DNA of 64,000 bases from Macrothele yani (Eukaryota > Arthropoda > Arachnida > Araneae > Macrothelidae), in contig CM076999.1 of assembly GCA_039090855.1 (NCBI GenBank), positions 112,715,072-112,779,071 on the forward strand. The letters run 5' to 3'. The notes beneath the pieces were generated by a model. That model was not told the DNA's origin. It ran no database searches and worked only from the letters and a program-made list of their open reading frames with translations. The translations under genes and the position numbers were made by a program. Of this stretch, positions 9,817 through 20,544 are shown piece after piece (position 1 is the stretch's first letter; each line of letters opens with the position of its first letter).

Positions 9817-12800
9817 CAGGATTCCTAGCAGCTGTTTTATCTCTGCTTTGTTGCACTTCAGTTTCTAGTAGCTGTTCTATCTCTGCTTTTCTGCACTTCA
9901 GTTTCTAGTAGCCGTTCTATCTCTGCTTTGTTGCGCTTCAGTTTCTAGTAGCTGTTCTATCTCTGCTTTGCTGCGCTTCAGTTTCTAGCAGCTGTTCTAT
10001 CTCTGCTTTGTCGCACTTCAGTTTCTAGTAGCTGTTCTATCTCTGCTTTGCTGCACTTCAGTTTCTAGTAGCTGTTCTATCTCTGCTTTGCTGCACTTCA
10101 GTTTCTAGCAGCTGTTCTATCTCTGCTTTGTTGCACTTCAGTTTCTAGTAGCGGTTCTATCTTCAGTTTCTAGTAGCTGTTCTATCTCTATTTTGGTGCA
10201 TTTCAGTTTCTTGTAGCTGTTTTATCTCTGCTTTGCTACACTTCAGTTTCTAGTAGCTGTTCTATCTTCAGTTTCTAGTAGCTGTTCTATCTCTATTTTG
10301 GTGCATTTCAGTTTCTTGTAGCTGTTTTATCTCTGCTTTGCTACACTTCAGTTTCTAGTAGCTGCTCTACCTCTGCTTTGTTGCACTTCAGTTTCTAGTA
10401 GCTGTTCTATCTCTGCTTTGTTGCACTTCAGTTTCTAGTAGCTGTTCTATCTTTGCTTTGCTGCACTTCAGTTTCTAGTAGCTGTTCTATCTCTGCTTTG
10501 TTGCACTTCAGTTTCTAGTAGCTGTTCTATCTCTGCTTTGTTGCACTTCAGTTTCTAGTAGCTGCTCTATCTCTGCTTTGTTGCACTTCAGTTTCTAGTA
10601 ACTGTTCTATCTCTGCTTTGTTGCACTTCAGTTTCTAGTAGCTGTTCTATCTCTGCTTTGCTGCACTTTAGTTTCTAGTAGCTGTTCTATCTCTGCTTTG
10701 GTACACTTCAGTTTCTAGTAGCTGTTCTATCTTCAGTTTCTAGTAGCTGTTCTATCTCTATTTTGGTGCATTTCAGTTTCTTGTAGCTGTTTTATCTCTG
10801 CTTTGCTACACTTCAGTTTCTAGTAGCTGTTCTACCTCTGCTTTGTTGCACTTCAGTTTCTAGTAGCTGTTCTATCTTTGCTTTGTTGCACTTCAGTTTC
10901 TAGTAGCTGTTCTATCTCTGCTTTGTTGCACTTCAGTTTCTAGTAGCTGCTCTATCTCTGCTTTGTTGCACTTCAGTTTCTAGTAACTGTTCTATCTCTG
11001 CTTTGTTGCACTTCAGTTTCTAGTAGTTGTTCTATCTCTGCTTTGCTGCACTTTAGTTTCTAGTAGCTGTTCTATCTTCAGTTTCTAGTAGCTGTTCTAT
11101 CTTCAGTTTCTAGTAGCTGTTCTATCTCTATTTTGGTGCATTTCAGTTTCTTGTAGCTGTTTTATCTCTGCTTTGCTACACTTCAGTTTCTAGTAGCTGT
11201 TCTACCTCTGCTTTGTTGCACTTCAGTTTCTAGTAGCTGTTCTATCTCTGCTTTGTTGCAGTTCAGTTTCTAGTAGCTGTTCTATCTTTGCTTTGCTGCA
11301 CTTCAGTTTCTAGTAGCTGTTCTATCTCTGCTTTGTTGCACTTCAGTTTCTAGTAGCTGTTCTATCTCTGCTTTGTTGCACTTCAGTTTCTAGTAGCTGT
11401 TCTATCTCTGCTTTGTTGCACTTCAGTTTCTAGTAACTGTTCTATCTCTGCTTTGTTGCACTTCAGTTTCTAGTAGCTGTTCTATCTCTGCTTTGCTGCA
11501 CTTTAGTTTCTAGTAGCTGTTCTATCTCTGCTTTGGTACACTTCAGTTTCTAGTAGCTGTTCTATCTTCAGTTTCTAGTAGCTGTTCTATCTCTATTTTG
11601 GTGCATTTCAGTTTCTTGTAGCTGTTTAATCTCTGCTTTGCTACACTTCAGTTTCTAGTAGCTGTTCTACCTCTGCTTTGTTGCACTTCAGTTTCTAGTA
11701 GCTGTTCTATCTTTGCTTTGTTGCACTTCAGTTTCTAGTAGCTGTTCTATCTCTGCTTTGTTGCACTTCAGTTTCTAGTAGCTGTTCTATCTTTGCTTTG
11801 CTGCACTTCAGTTTCTAGTAGCTGTTCTATCTCTGCTTTGTTGCACTTCAGTTTCTAGTAGCTGTTCTATCTCTGCTTTGTTGCACTTCAGTTTCTAGTA
11901 GCTGTTCTATCTCTGCTTTGCTGGACTTTAGTTTCTAGTAGCTGTTCTATCTCTGCTTTGCCGCACTTCAGTTTCTAGTAGCTGTTCCATCTTCAGTTTC
12001 TAGTAGCTGTTCTATCTCTATTTTGGTGCATTTCAGTTTCTTGTAGCTGTTTTATCTCTGCTTTGCTACACTTCAGTTTCTAGTAGCTGTTCTACCTCTG
12101 CTTTGTTGCACTTCAGTTTCTAGTAGCTGTTCTATCTTTGCTTTGCTGCACTTCAGTTTCTAGTAGCTGTTCTATCTCTGCTTTGTTGCACTTCAGTTTC
12201 TAGTAGCTGGTCTATCTCTGCTTTGTTGCACTTCAGTTTCTAGTAGCTGTTCTATCTTCAGTTTCTAGTAGCTGTTCTATCTCTATTTTGGTGCATTTCA
12301 GTTTCTTGTAGCTGTTTTATCTCTGCTTTGCTACACTTCAGTTTCTAGTAGCTGCTCTACCTCTGCTTTGTTGCACTTCAGTTTCTAGTAGCTGTTCTAT
12401 CTCTGCTTTGTTGCACTTCAGTTTCTAGTAGCTGTTCTATCTCTGCTTTGTTGCACTTCAGTTTCTAGTAGCTGTTGTATCTCTGCTTTGTTGCACTTCA
12501 GTTTCTAGTAGCTGCTCTATCTCTGCTTTGTTGCACTTCAGTTTCTAGTAACTGTTATATCTCTGCTTTGTTGCACTTCAGTTTCTAGTAGCTGTTCTAT
12601 CTCTGCTTTGCTGCACTTTAGTTTCTAGTAGCTGTTCTATCTCTGCTTTGCTACACTTCAGTTTCTAGTAGCTGTTCTATCTTCAGTTTCCAATAGCTGT
12701 TCTAGCTCTATTTTGGTGCATTTCAGTTTCTTGTAGCTGTTTTATCTCTGCTTTGCTACACTTCAGTTTCTAGTAGCTGTTCTACCTCTGCTTTGTTGCA

Positions 12801-14815
12801 CTTCAGTTTCTAGTAGCTGTTCTATCTTTGCTTTGTTGCACTTCAGTTTCTAGTAGCTGTTCTATCTCTGCTTTGTTGCACTTCAGTTTCTAGTAGCTGC
12901 TCTATCTCTGCTTTGTTGCACTTCAGTTTCTAGTAACTGTTCTATCTCTGCTTTGTTGCACTTCAGTTTCTAGTAGTTGTTCTATCTCTGCTTTGCTGCC
13001 CTTTAGTTTCTAGTAGCTGTTCTATCTTCAGTTTCTAGTAGCTGTTCTATCTCTATTTTGGTGCATTTCAGTTTCTTGTAGCTGTTTTATCTCTGCTTTG
13101 CTACACTTCAGTTTCTAGTAGCTGTTCTACCTCTGCTTTGTTGCACTTCAGTTTCTAGTAGCTGTTCTATCTTTGCTTTGCTGCACTTCAGTTTCTAGTA
13201 GCTGTTCTATCTCTGCTTTGTTGCACTTCAGTTTCTAGTAGCTGTTCTATCTCTGCTTTGTTGCACTTCAGTTTCTAGTAGCTGTTCTATCTCTGCTTTG
13301 CTGCACTTCAGTTTCTAGTAGCTGTTCTATCTCTGCTTTGCCGCACTTCAGTTTCTAGTAGCTGTTCCATCTTCAGTTTCTAGTAGCTGTTCTATCTCTA
13401 TTTTGGTGCATTTCAGTTTCTTGTAGCTGTTTTATCTCTGCTTTGCTACACTTCAGTTTCTAGTAGCTGTTCTACCTCTGCTTTGTTGCACTTCAGTTTC
13501 TAGTAGCTGTTCTATCTTTGCTTTGCTGCACTTCAGTTTCTAGTAGCTGTTCTATCTCTGCTTTGTTGCACTTCAGTTTCTAGTAGCTGTTCTATCTCTG
13601 CTTTGTTGCACTTCAGTTTCTAGTAGCTGTTCTATCTCTGCTTTGCTGCACTTCAGTTTCTAGTAGCTGTTCTATCTCTGCTTTGCCGCACTTCAGTTTC
13701 TAGTAGCTGTTCCATCTTCAGTTTCTAGTAGCTGTTCTATCTCTATTTTGGTGCATTTCAGTTTCTTGTAGCTGTTTTATCTCTGCTTTGCTACACTTCA
13801 GTTTCTAGGAGCTGTTCTATATCTGCTTTGTTGCACTTCAGTTTCTAGTAGCTGTTCTATCTTTGCTTTGCTGCACTTCAGTTTCTAGTAGCTGTTCTAT
13901 CTCTGCTTTGTTGCACTTCAGTTTCTAGTAGCTGCTCTATCTCTGCTTTGTTGCACTTCAGCTTCTAGTAACTGTTCTATCTCTGCTTTGTTGCACTTCA
14001 GTTTCTAGTAGTTGTTCTATCTCTGCTTTGCTGCACTTTAGTTTCTAGTAGCTGTTCTATCTCTATTTTGGTGCACTTCAGTTTCTAGTAGCTGCTCTAT
14101 CTCTGCTTTGTTGCACTTCAGCTTCTAGTAACTGTTCTATCTCTGCTTTGTTGCACTTCAGTTTCTAGTAGTTGTTCTATCTCTGCTTTGCTGCACTTTA
14201 GTTTCTAGTAGCTGTTCTATCTCTATTTTGGTGCACTTCAGTTTCTAGTAGCTGTTCTATCTCTATTTTGGTGCACTTCAGTTTCTAGTAGCTGTTCTAT
14301 CTCTGCTTTGCTACACTTCAGTTTCTAGTAGCTGTTCTATCTCTGCTTTAGTGCACTTCAGTTTCTAATAGCTGTTCTATCTCTGCTTTGCTGCACTTTA
14401 GTTTCTAGTAGCTGTTCTATCTCTGCTTCGCTACACTTCAGTTTCTAGTAGCTGTTCTATCTCTGCTTTGTTTCATTTCAGTTTCTAGTAACTGTTCTAT
14501 CTCTGCTTTGCTGCGCTTCAGTTTCTAGTAGCTATTCTATCTCTGCTTTGTTGCACTTCAGTTTCTAGTAGCTGTTCTATCTTCAGTTTCTAGTAGCTGT
14601 TCTATCTCTATTTTGGTGCACTTCAGTTTCTTGTAGCTGTTTTATCTCTGCTTTGCTACACTTCAGTTTCTAGTAGCTGTTCTACCTCTGCTTTGTTGCA
14701 CTTCAGTTTCTAGTAGCTGTTCTATCTCTGCTTTGCTGCGCTTCAGTTTCTAGTAGTTATTCTATCTCTGCTTTGTTGCACTTCAGCAGTTCTATCTCTG
14801 CTTTCAGGTGCACTT
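9817..14815. repeat. 40-bp satellite array, about 5 kb
   Basis: About 120 units of 40 bp built from cttcagtttctagtagctgt, tctatctctg and ctttgttgca. At least ten times a 25-bp truncated unit (ending ctgttctat) is followed by a diverged pair marked ctattttggtgcatttcag and ttcttgtagctgttttat, so there is higher-order structure with a spacing of about 350-470 bp. The period is not a multiple of 3 and all frames carry stops, so it is non-coding. It begins about 220 bp upstream of the GR1 ATG. Confidence 0.95.
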
Positions 14816-14829
14816 CAGTTTGTGACTAC

Positions 14830-16025
14830 ACATTTTTATAAAATACAATCAGAATTCGTTTAACTAACTTTTGACGAAAAGAAATTTCCACTGCACTTGT
14901 GATCCGGAAGAGAAAAAGCATTTCTTTCAAATGTTCCACTCCACACATATCAAATGTCAGTTTCGCAAAAATTAATATAATAATACGCTATAGATCACAG
15001 AAATTACTATATATCCATTTGAAATGAATCTTTTCTCGACCTCAAACCTGTAGGCAGAGGTAAAGTGCCGAAATAAGTCCACCTGAAGAAATTTATGTTA
15101 GGTAAGATACAGAACGTTTGTTAACTAAGATGCTTCACAAGCTCAAGTGAAAGTTATTTTCCTATATGGAAAAATACATTCATGAACATAGAGGCATGTA
15201 AAACGTTTTCTTTAAACATGGCTTCACATCTATAGGGATAAGGAAACACGTTCTCTGTGCAGTGATTAATAAAGTAGGTCAAAGTAACATTTCTTCATTC
15301 CTTCAAGAGATATTTTCAGAAGCAATAGATCTACAAAAGGCTATTTTAAGAGGTTATGCGCTATTTCTTTACACTAAATGTCCCGGAATTTTTAATAGAT
15401 GTTATCTCTCCGTTATTTTATTTAGATGATGTAGATTCCATACATTTCAAACTTGAGTTCCAATTAGATATTATTTGCCGCCGGCTGCATTTTGTCATTC
15501 ACTCTAAAAGCATTACGAATACCTTTGTGAGTGTACAATACACTAACTTAAGCAAACGAGCAGTTCCTTCCTCACCGTCAACGGCTTTTTAAGCTGTAGG
15601 TGAAGGTTTCAATTAAAATATGCAGCTTAGAAATTCAGATAATATATTGTTAAGGTGCTCTTCAGTTTCTGAGTAAAAAATTCTTTAAAATAGAAACGGA
15701 ATTTGCTTAACTTACGTTAGAGCAAAACAAATTTTGATTTCGTTTGCGATCCGAAACGATAAAGCAGTTCTTTCAAATTTCAAATATTCCACTGTAGACA
15801 CATATGTGAATCAAATATCAGCTTCATAACAATATTATAACAATGTCCCATAGATCATTGTAATTACTATATGAAATGAATCTTTCTCCTTCTGAAATTT
15901 GAGGACAGATGTTAAGGGCCCAGATGTGTTCATCTAAACACAAGTGTATTCAAGGTAGGAAACATAACTCTTGTTGACTGGATATTTAATCTTTTACAAC
16001 TCAGGTGAAAGTTATTTTCTTACGC
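14830..16025. repeat. diverged duplicated block (B 14830-15175, A' 15200-15375, B' 15695-16025)
   Basis: B and B' share a collinear series of matches: aattcgtttaacta/aatttgcttaactta, gtgatccggaa/gcgatccgaaa, ttctttcaaat, atagatcac/atagatcat, ttactatat, gaaatgaatctttt, gtgaaagttattttc. A' matches the immediate 5' flank of GR1 (9595-9770). The order suggests remnants of tandemly duplicated GR 5' regions, with the satellite expanded between one pair. No receptor coding sequence remains that I can recognise. Confidence 0.6.
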
Positions 16026-16773
16026 CGATACTGCTCTTCTTGAGCATGGCACATGAAATACGCCCCCAGTAGAACAAAATGTTGCACTTCGAACATTCTG
16101 ACGAACTATCAAGGATTAAATCACAAAGTATGACAAAGGTCAGGTAGGTCGAGCTCGGGTGAACAAGAAAAAATATGATAATCGAGAGACTGATCAATCG
16201 AAACTGAAGCGCAGGTGTTTAATAATGTATCTTATCTATCGATTTTTGTTACTGTTTTGAAAGTGCTCATCTCGGACAACAGCGAGAAACAAGAAAAAGG
16301 GAAAAACTCTTTCACTGTTACAAAAAATTTATCCTATTGGCGAAAATCTTCCTCTCCACTAATTGCATTTATTCTGTTTATAGTTACATGAAAATGAACT
16401 CAGTTGTTTACCCCCAAACAAATGATTTAGAACTATCGGTTATGTCTGTGGATAATGCATGATAAAATAAAAGTGCATTTAAAGGGAACAGAACGTTTAC
16501 ATTACCGCTAAAAGTATCAGGCATATAAAAACACGATAAACTATTCATAGAATTTCTCAGGGTGTTCACCAATTGGCAGGGGAGCTGAAAACCAAAAGAA
16601 CCAATGAAGCTAGCACGAAGCTGGGTACAAAGCGTTCATACGTAATTACTCTCTTGAAACACATTTGGGAAACATTAATCTTCGTAGAGACTAGCATAGA
16701 AACATACTTTATGTATCTTAGAAACAAAATCGAGATAGCGTAAATTGTCAACACAGCAACCAGACTTCTCTGA
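16026..16773. other. unassigned AT-rich DNA
   Basis: Only short chance ORFs; no repeat terminus, RNA gene or coding signature seen. Confidence 0.4.
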
Positions 16774-17000
16774 TTTTTTTTTTTTTTTTTTTGATTGGAG
16801 GTTTAACGACCAGCGTGAGCGACTCAATGGGTTATAAGCAGTCGCCCGTCCCTAATTTAGGGTCAATGGTTTCAGAAGGGAGAAAGCCAGTACCGTAAGG
16901 CAAACATAATATCCATGCCTCACCTGGATTCGAACCCGGACCTCTTTCGGACGAATGATCAAAAGCCATCGCTTAGACCACTGCGCTACCCGGGAAGCCA
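16774..17000 (-). mobile_element. tRNA-derived SINE with poly-A tail (family 2)
   Basis: On the minus strand: head cgggtagcgcagtggtctaa (A box), B box gggttcgaatcc, body ending gtcgttaaacctccaatc and a poly-A tail (T run at 16774-16792). Flanked by 7-bp repeats tctctga (16767-16773 and 17001-17007). Same family as 52580-52817 and 60840-61062. Confidence 0.9.
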
Positions 17001-17007
17001 TCTCTGA

Positions 17008-17145
17008 ATTGCCTGCATTTCCTGTCCTTCGCGTAATCACATCAGAAAACTTGAAAATTACATCACCCTGGAGTGGGAATCGAACCCGCATCTCATGATT
17101 TCCGTTCGAGCATGCTATCGGTTACACCACCCTGGACGGCCAAGT
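17008..17145 (-). mobile_element. tRNA-like SINE head, second SINE type
   Basis: On the minus strand a tRNA-like region, ccagggtggtgtaaccgata (A-box-like) and gggttcgattccc (B box), is followed by about 60 bp of non-tRNA body running into the next SINE. The anticodon arm does not fold convincingly, so this is SINE rather than a functional tRNA. Confidence 0.55.
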
Positions 17146-17266
17146 CCCAAGTATCTGAGTGTTCAGCATCAGAACATTCTTCGAGTTTCTCCAGTCGAAG
17201 CAATTCTACTTCCTCATAGCATTAAGAAAATCACCAGTCTGTCAAGTAAATTTTTGTGGAAGAAAT

Positions 17267-17808
17267 CATCATCATCATTGTCAACCATTATTAGTCCACT
17301 GCTGGACGAAGGTCTCCCCAAGTTTCCTCCACAACGGTCTGTCTTGGGCCAGTCTCCTCCATGTCACTCCCGCATACTTTCGAATTTCATCCACCCATCT
17401 TCCATGTGGTCTTCTTTTGGGTCTTTTCCTATCCCTTGGAATCCAATCTAAAATTTTGACTGTCCATCGATGGTCTGTCCTTCTGGCAGTATGACCAGCC
17501 CATTGCCATTTCAGGGATTTAACTCTGATCATGATGTCTTCCACTCTTGTCATTTTTCGGATCCACGAGTTCCTCTTCTTATCTCTCCTGGTTACACCAA
17601 GCATGCACCTCTCCATGCTGCTTTGAGTTGTCTGCAGCCTTTGTATGTCTCTTTTAGTTAAGGCCCACGTCTCTGCACCATACGTAAGCATTGGAAGGAT
17701 GCATTGATCAAACACTTTTCTTTTAAGACATAATGGCATATTGCACTTGAAAATTATGCTGTTTCTTTCAAAACCTCTCCAGGCAAGTTTTGTACGCCGA
17801 TTAATTTC
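17267..17808 (-). mobile_element. RTE-type LINE, 542-bp 5'-truncated copy
   Basis: Encodes the last about 170 residues of the RTE polyprotein on the minus strand, from about RRTKLAWRGFERNSIIFK to the end. The frame is open. The 3' tail is (atg)n; the 10-bp target duplication tggaagaaat flanks it exactly (17257-17266 and 17809-17818). The target lies inside the 38-bp satellite. Confidence 0.92.
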
Positions 17809-17869
17809 TGGAAGAAATATAGTACGGTATTTACAGGTAAATTTTGTGCAAGAAATGCACTGTACTATA
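17809..17869 (-). repeat. 38-bp satellite, left piece in reverse orientation
   Basis: About 1.5 units matching ggtaaattctgtggaagaaa and tatagtactgtattta, i.e. the reverse complement of the main block at 24940-26037. A further partial unit precedes the RTE at about 17247-17266. Confidence 0.75.
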
Positions 17870-19398
17870 CTGTGCAAATTAATTGGGACAAAGTAAAAAT
17901 CACTCTCAAAACTATGCTTTTATATCATTCTATGCCTTGATATACATTGATAAATACCTGTATTAGTATGAAGTATGTCCTCCTTTAGCATAAATGACCT
18001 CTTGAATTCGTTTTGGCATTGACTCCACTAATTGAGTGCACATGTTTTTGACTTCATAATCGTGGAACCACACTTTTATAGCATTCGTTATCATTCGTTC
18101 TTTGGTTGTACAGTCCATTTTACCTAAACAACTCTTTAAAATATTCCTTAAGTTTTCTATGGGATTTAAGTCTGGTGAATTTCCAGGCCAATCAAGCAAA
18201 TGAATTTGATTTTCCAGCATGAAATTCTTGACCAATTTCGAATTGTGACATGGGGCCAAGTCATGTTGAAACCGTCAAAAGTTTGAGAGAATGGAACAAT
18301 GCTACGTTGTAATATTTCTACGTACTTGGCTGAATTCATCATATCTTGAACAGGAACTAAGCTTCCAGTGCCATTTGATGTGAAAAAACCCTAAAACATC
18401 TGTTTCAGAGGGTGTTTTACAATTTGTTTGACATGCTCAGGTCTTAAGGGTTCACAGTTGCTTCATCTAACGACATTTGCTTGGTAACCCTGCACAAATA
18501 AATGAGTTTCATCACTGAAAATTACCTTTTTCCAGTCGTCAGCAGTCCATGATTTGAATTTTTTGGCCCATGCTGAACGTTTTATCTTTATTTTCGTATT
18601 CAAATATTGCTTTTTCGTTGGTCTTCTTGCCTTCCGGCCAACTTCCAGAAGCCTACGGCGTACAGTTGAATCACTAACATCACAACCACTAGCCAATAAA
18701 TCTCTTTGAAGGTCGGTGCTTGTTTTTTTTTTGTTTTTTTTTTTTTTTTGATTCATTTTACTATTTCTGATTAGATATTTATCGGTTCGTGGAGTTGTTT
18801 TACGTTTTCTTCCACACTTACCTCTCCTTTGGGGAGACGATGATCCAAATGTATTGTATCGCGTAAGCAGTCTTGATACACTTGATTTGCCTACACCAAC
18901 TGCAGAAGCGATATCTCTTACTCTCATAGATATCTCTTACTCTCATAGAGACCGGCCGTTGTCAGAGGCTGGTTGAGTGAGTACCGTGTGATTGATTGCG
19001 AATCAAATCGACTGCTGTTCCAATAGACTCTGCTAGCAGAGCGAGGGGAGTGAATTTCTCCCTCAAAAATCTTTTTTTAATTCGATCCCTGAATATACAA
19101 TAGGGTTTCGAGGCAGTGGGTTTGGACTTAGTTAAAACTGCCCTTGTAAGGGCAAAGTCCAAACCTCGGTCAAAGCAAGGTGCGCAACTCTGACAAACGC
19201 GCGGGTACGTCGTCGCCGTGCTGGTCCCACTGATCTACGGATCAGTCCAAATCCCGCACTCAACCAGGGTCAGGTGCAGGTTACAGCGGAAAGAACCCCA
19301 GGGTACCGCTGAGCACCTGACTTTCGAACGTACTAAGTCTGACCGACCAGGGACACAGGTCCCAGGGCTTACACTCGGTTAGCAACCCGAGTAGAGAG

Positions 19399-20544
19399 AT
19401 GGCAGAGGACGCGGGGGCTTCAACCCCCGGTCCAAGTGAGCCCGTTGAGGCAGACTGCGGCTTAGAAATTCCGTCGGAATTCGCAAGCGCAGTCAACTCC
19501 TTCTTCCAAGAGTTGGAGAGGATTCTAGAGAATCCTTCAAACAAGGTTCTGGTTAACACCAGAACCAAGATAAGGAAAGTAGCGAACTCGCTACAAGCAG
19601 CTTGCACCAAGCAAGTGATAGAGATGAGTCTCATCCAAGGGAGACTCCAGGAAAGAAGTGAGCACGCTAGCGCGGCTCCAAAAACATATGCCGAAGCGGC
19701 TCGAGCGAAGCCCGGCAAGGGGAATACGGCCCCTAAGCAAAAAACGGCTAAGAAGGAGGTAGCCAAGAAGGTGGCACCCAAGAGGGTCGAGAAGAGGCAC
19801 GTGCTTCTCGTTTACCCCGCAACAGACAAGGGTTCTCCCTCGTCAGAAGACGTTAAGGCGGTTCTGCAAACACAGATTTGCCCCGCCAAACTCCAGATTG
19901 GGGTTAAGGGAGTTAGAAAGGTCAATGGGGGAGGAGTAATGGTGGAATGCTCCTCCGCCAAAGAAATAGAGAAACTGGATTCGGAGCTAAAGAGCAATGC
20001 AGTGACGAAGGAGAACCTTCGGTCCAGATTGCCAGCTAAGAGGAATCCAAGGTTTATCGTCTACGGGATAGACGGAAACCTGTCAAGGGAAGAGGTCGAG
20101 CAATGTCTCGCGGAACAGAACCCAGAGTTGGAGGAGAGCAGCCTCCAGCTCAAGTTCTCATTGAAGGTGAAATGTGGGAAACGCCACTGGGTAGCAGAGG
20201 CGGACCCACTGACCTTCAAAAGAGTAATGAAGCGAGGCAAACTCGTAGTGGGATGGACCGTCCACTCAGTAAGGGAATATCTGAGGGAGGTCCGTTGCTA
20301 CAGGTGTAACGGGTTCGGGCCCTTTAGGTCAAGGTGCACCGAAGAGCAGGATAGATGTGCCCGGTGTGGGGAAACCGGGCACAAGCGCCAAGAGTGCAGC
20401 AATAGCCCGGTCTGCACTAACTGCTTGGCAAACAACAAGAGATTCAGGCGTCGAGTGGATGTAGGCCACTCGAGTCTAGACAAGGAATGCCCAAGCCTTG
20501 TCAGAGAACTGGCTCTGCTAAAAGAACGCACTCATTATGGATAA
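19399..20544 (+). CDS. LINE ORF1 (gag-like, zinc-knuckle RNA-binding protein)
   Basis: 381 residues, uninterrupted. In this group ORF1p binds the element RNA and forms the ribonucleoprotein. Visible parts: acidic N-terminus; predicted helical region about 25-90; a Lys-rich stretch about 105-135; then three Cys knuckles at about 300-360. The first is CYRCNGFGPFRSRC, where the expected His is Pro; the second, CARCGETGHKRQEC, is canonical CX2CX4HX4C; the third is an atypical long CX2C...H...C. The start ATG follows the 5' UTR. The stop overlaps the ORF2 start (ATGGATAA), an arrangement consistent with termination-reinitiation. Confidence 0.85.
   Translation: MAEDAGASTPGPSEPVEADCGLEIPSEFASAVNSFFQELERILENPSNKVLVNTRTKIRKVANSLQAACTKQVIEMSLIQGRLQERSEHASAAPKTYAEAARAKPGKGNTAPKQKTAKKEVAKKVAPKRVEKRHVLLVYPATDKGSPSSEDVKAVLQTQICPAKLQIGVKGVRKVNGGGVMVECSSAKEIEKLDSELKSNAVTKENLRSRLPAKRNPRFIVYGIDGNLSREEVEQCLAEQNPELEESSLQLKFSLKVKCGKRHWVAEADPLTFKRVMKRGKLVVGWTVHSVREYLREVRCYRCNGFGPFRSRCTEEQDRCARCGETGHKRQECSNSPVCTNCLANNKRFRRRVDVGHSSLDKECPSLVRELALLKERTHYG

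Noticed and set aside
5197..14815. CRISPR-like repeat arrays
   Set aside because: Units are contiguous tandem copies with no unique spacers, and the setting is eukaryotic.
9817..14815. Silk-like or other repetitive protein gene
   Set aside because: The 40-bp period is not a codon multiple and all six frames have frequent stops.
15356..15592. 78-codon ORF as a small gene
   Set aside because: No similarity, no flanking structure, and it lies in a decayed duplicated block.
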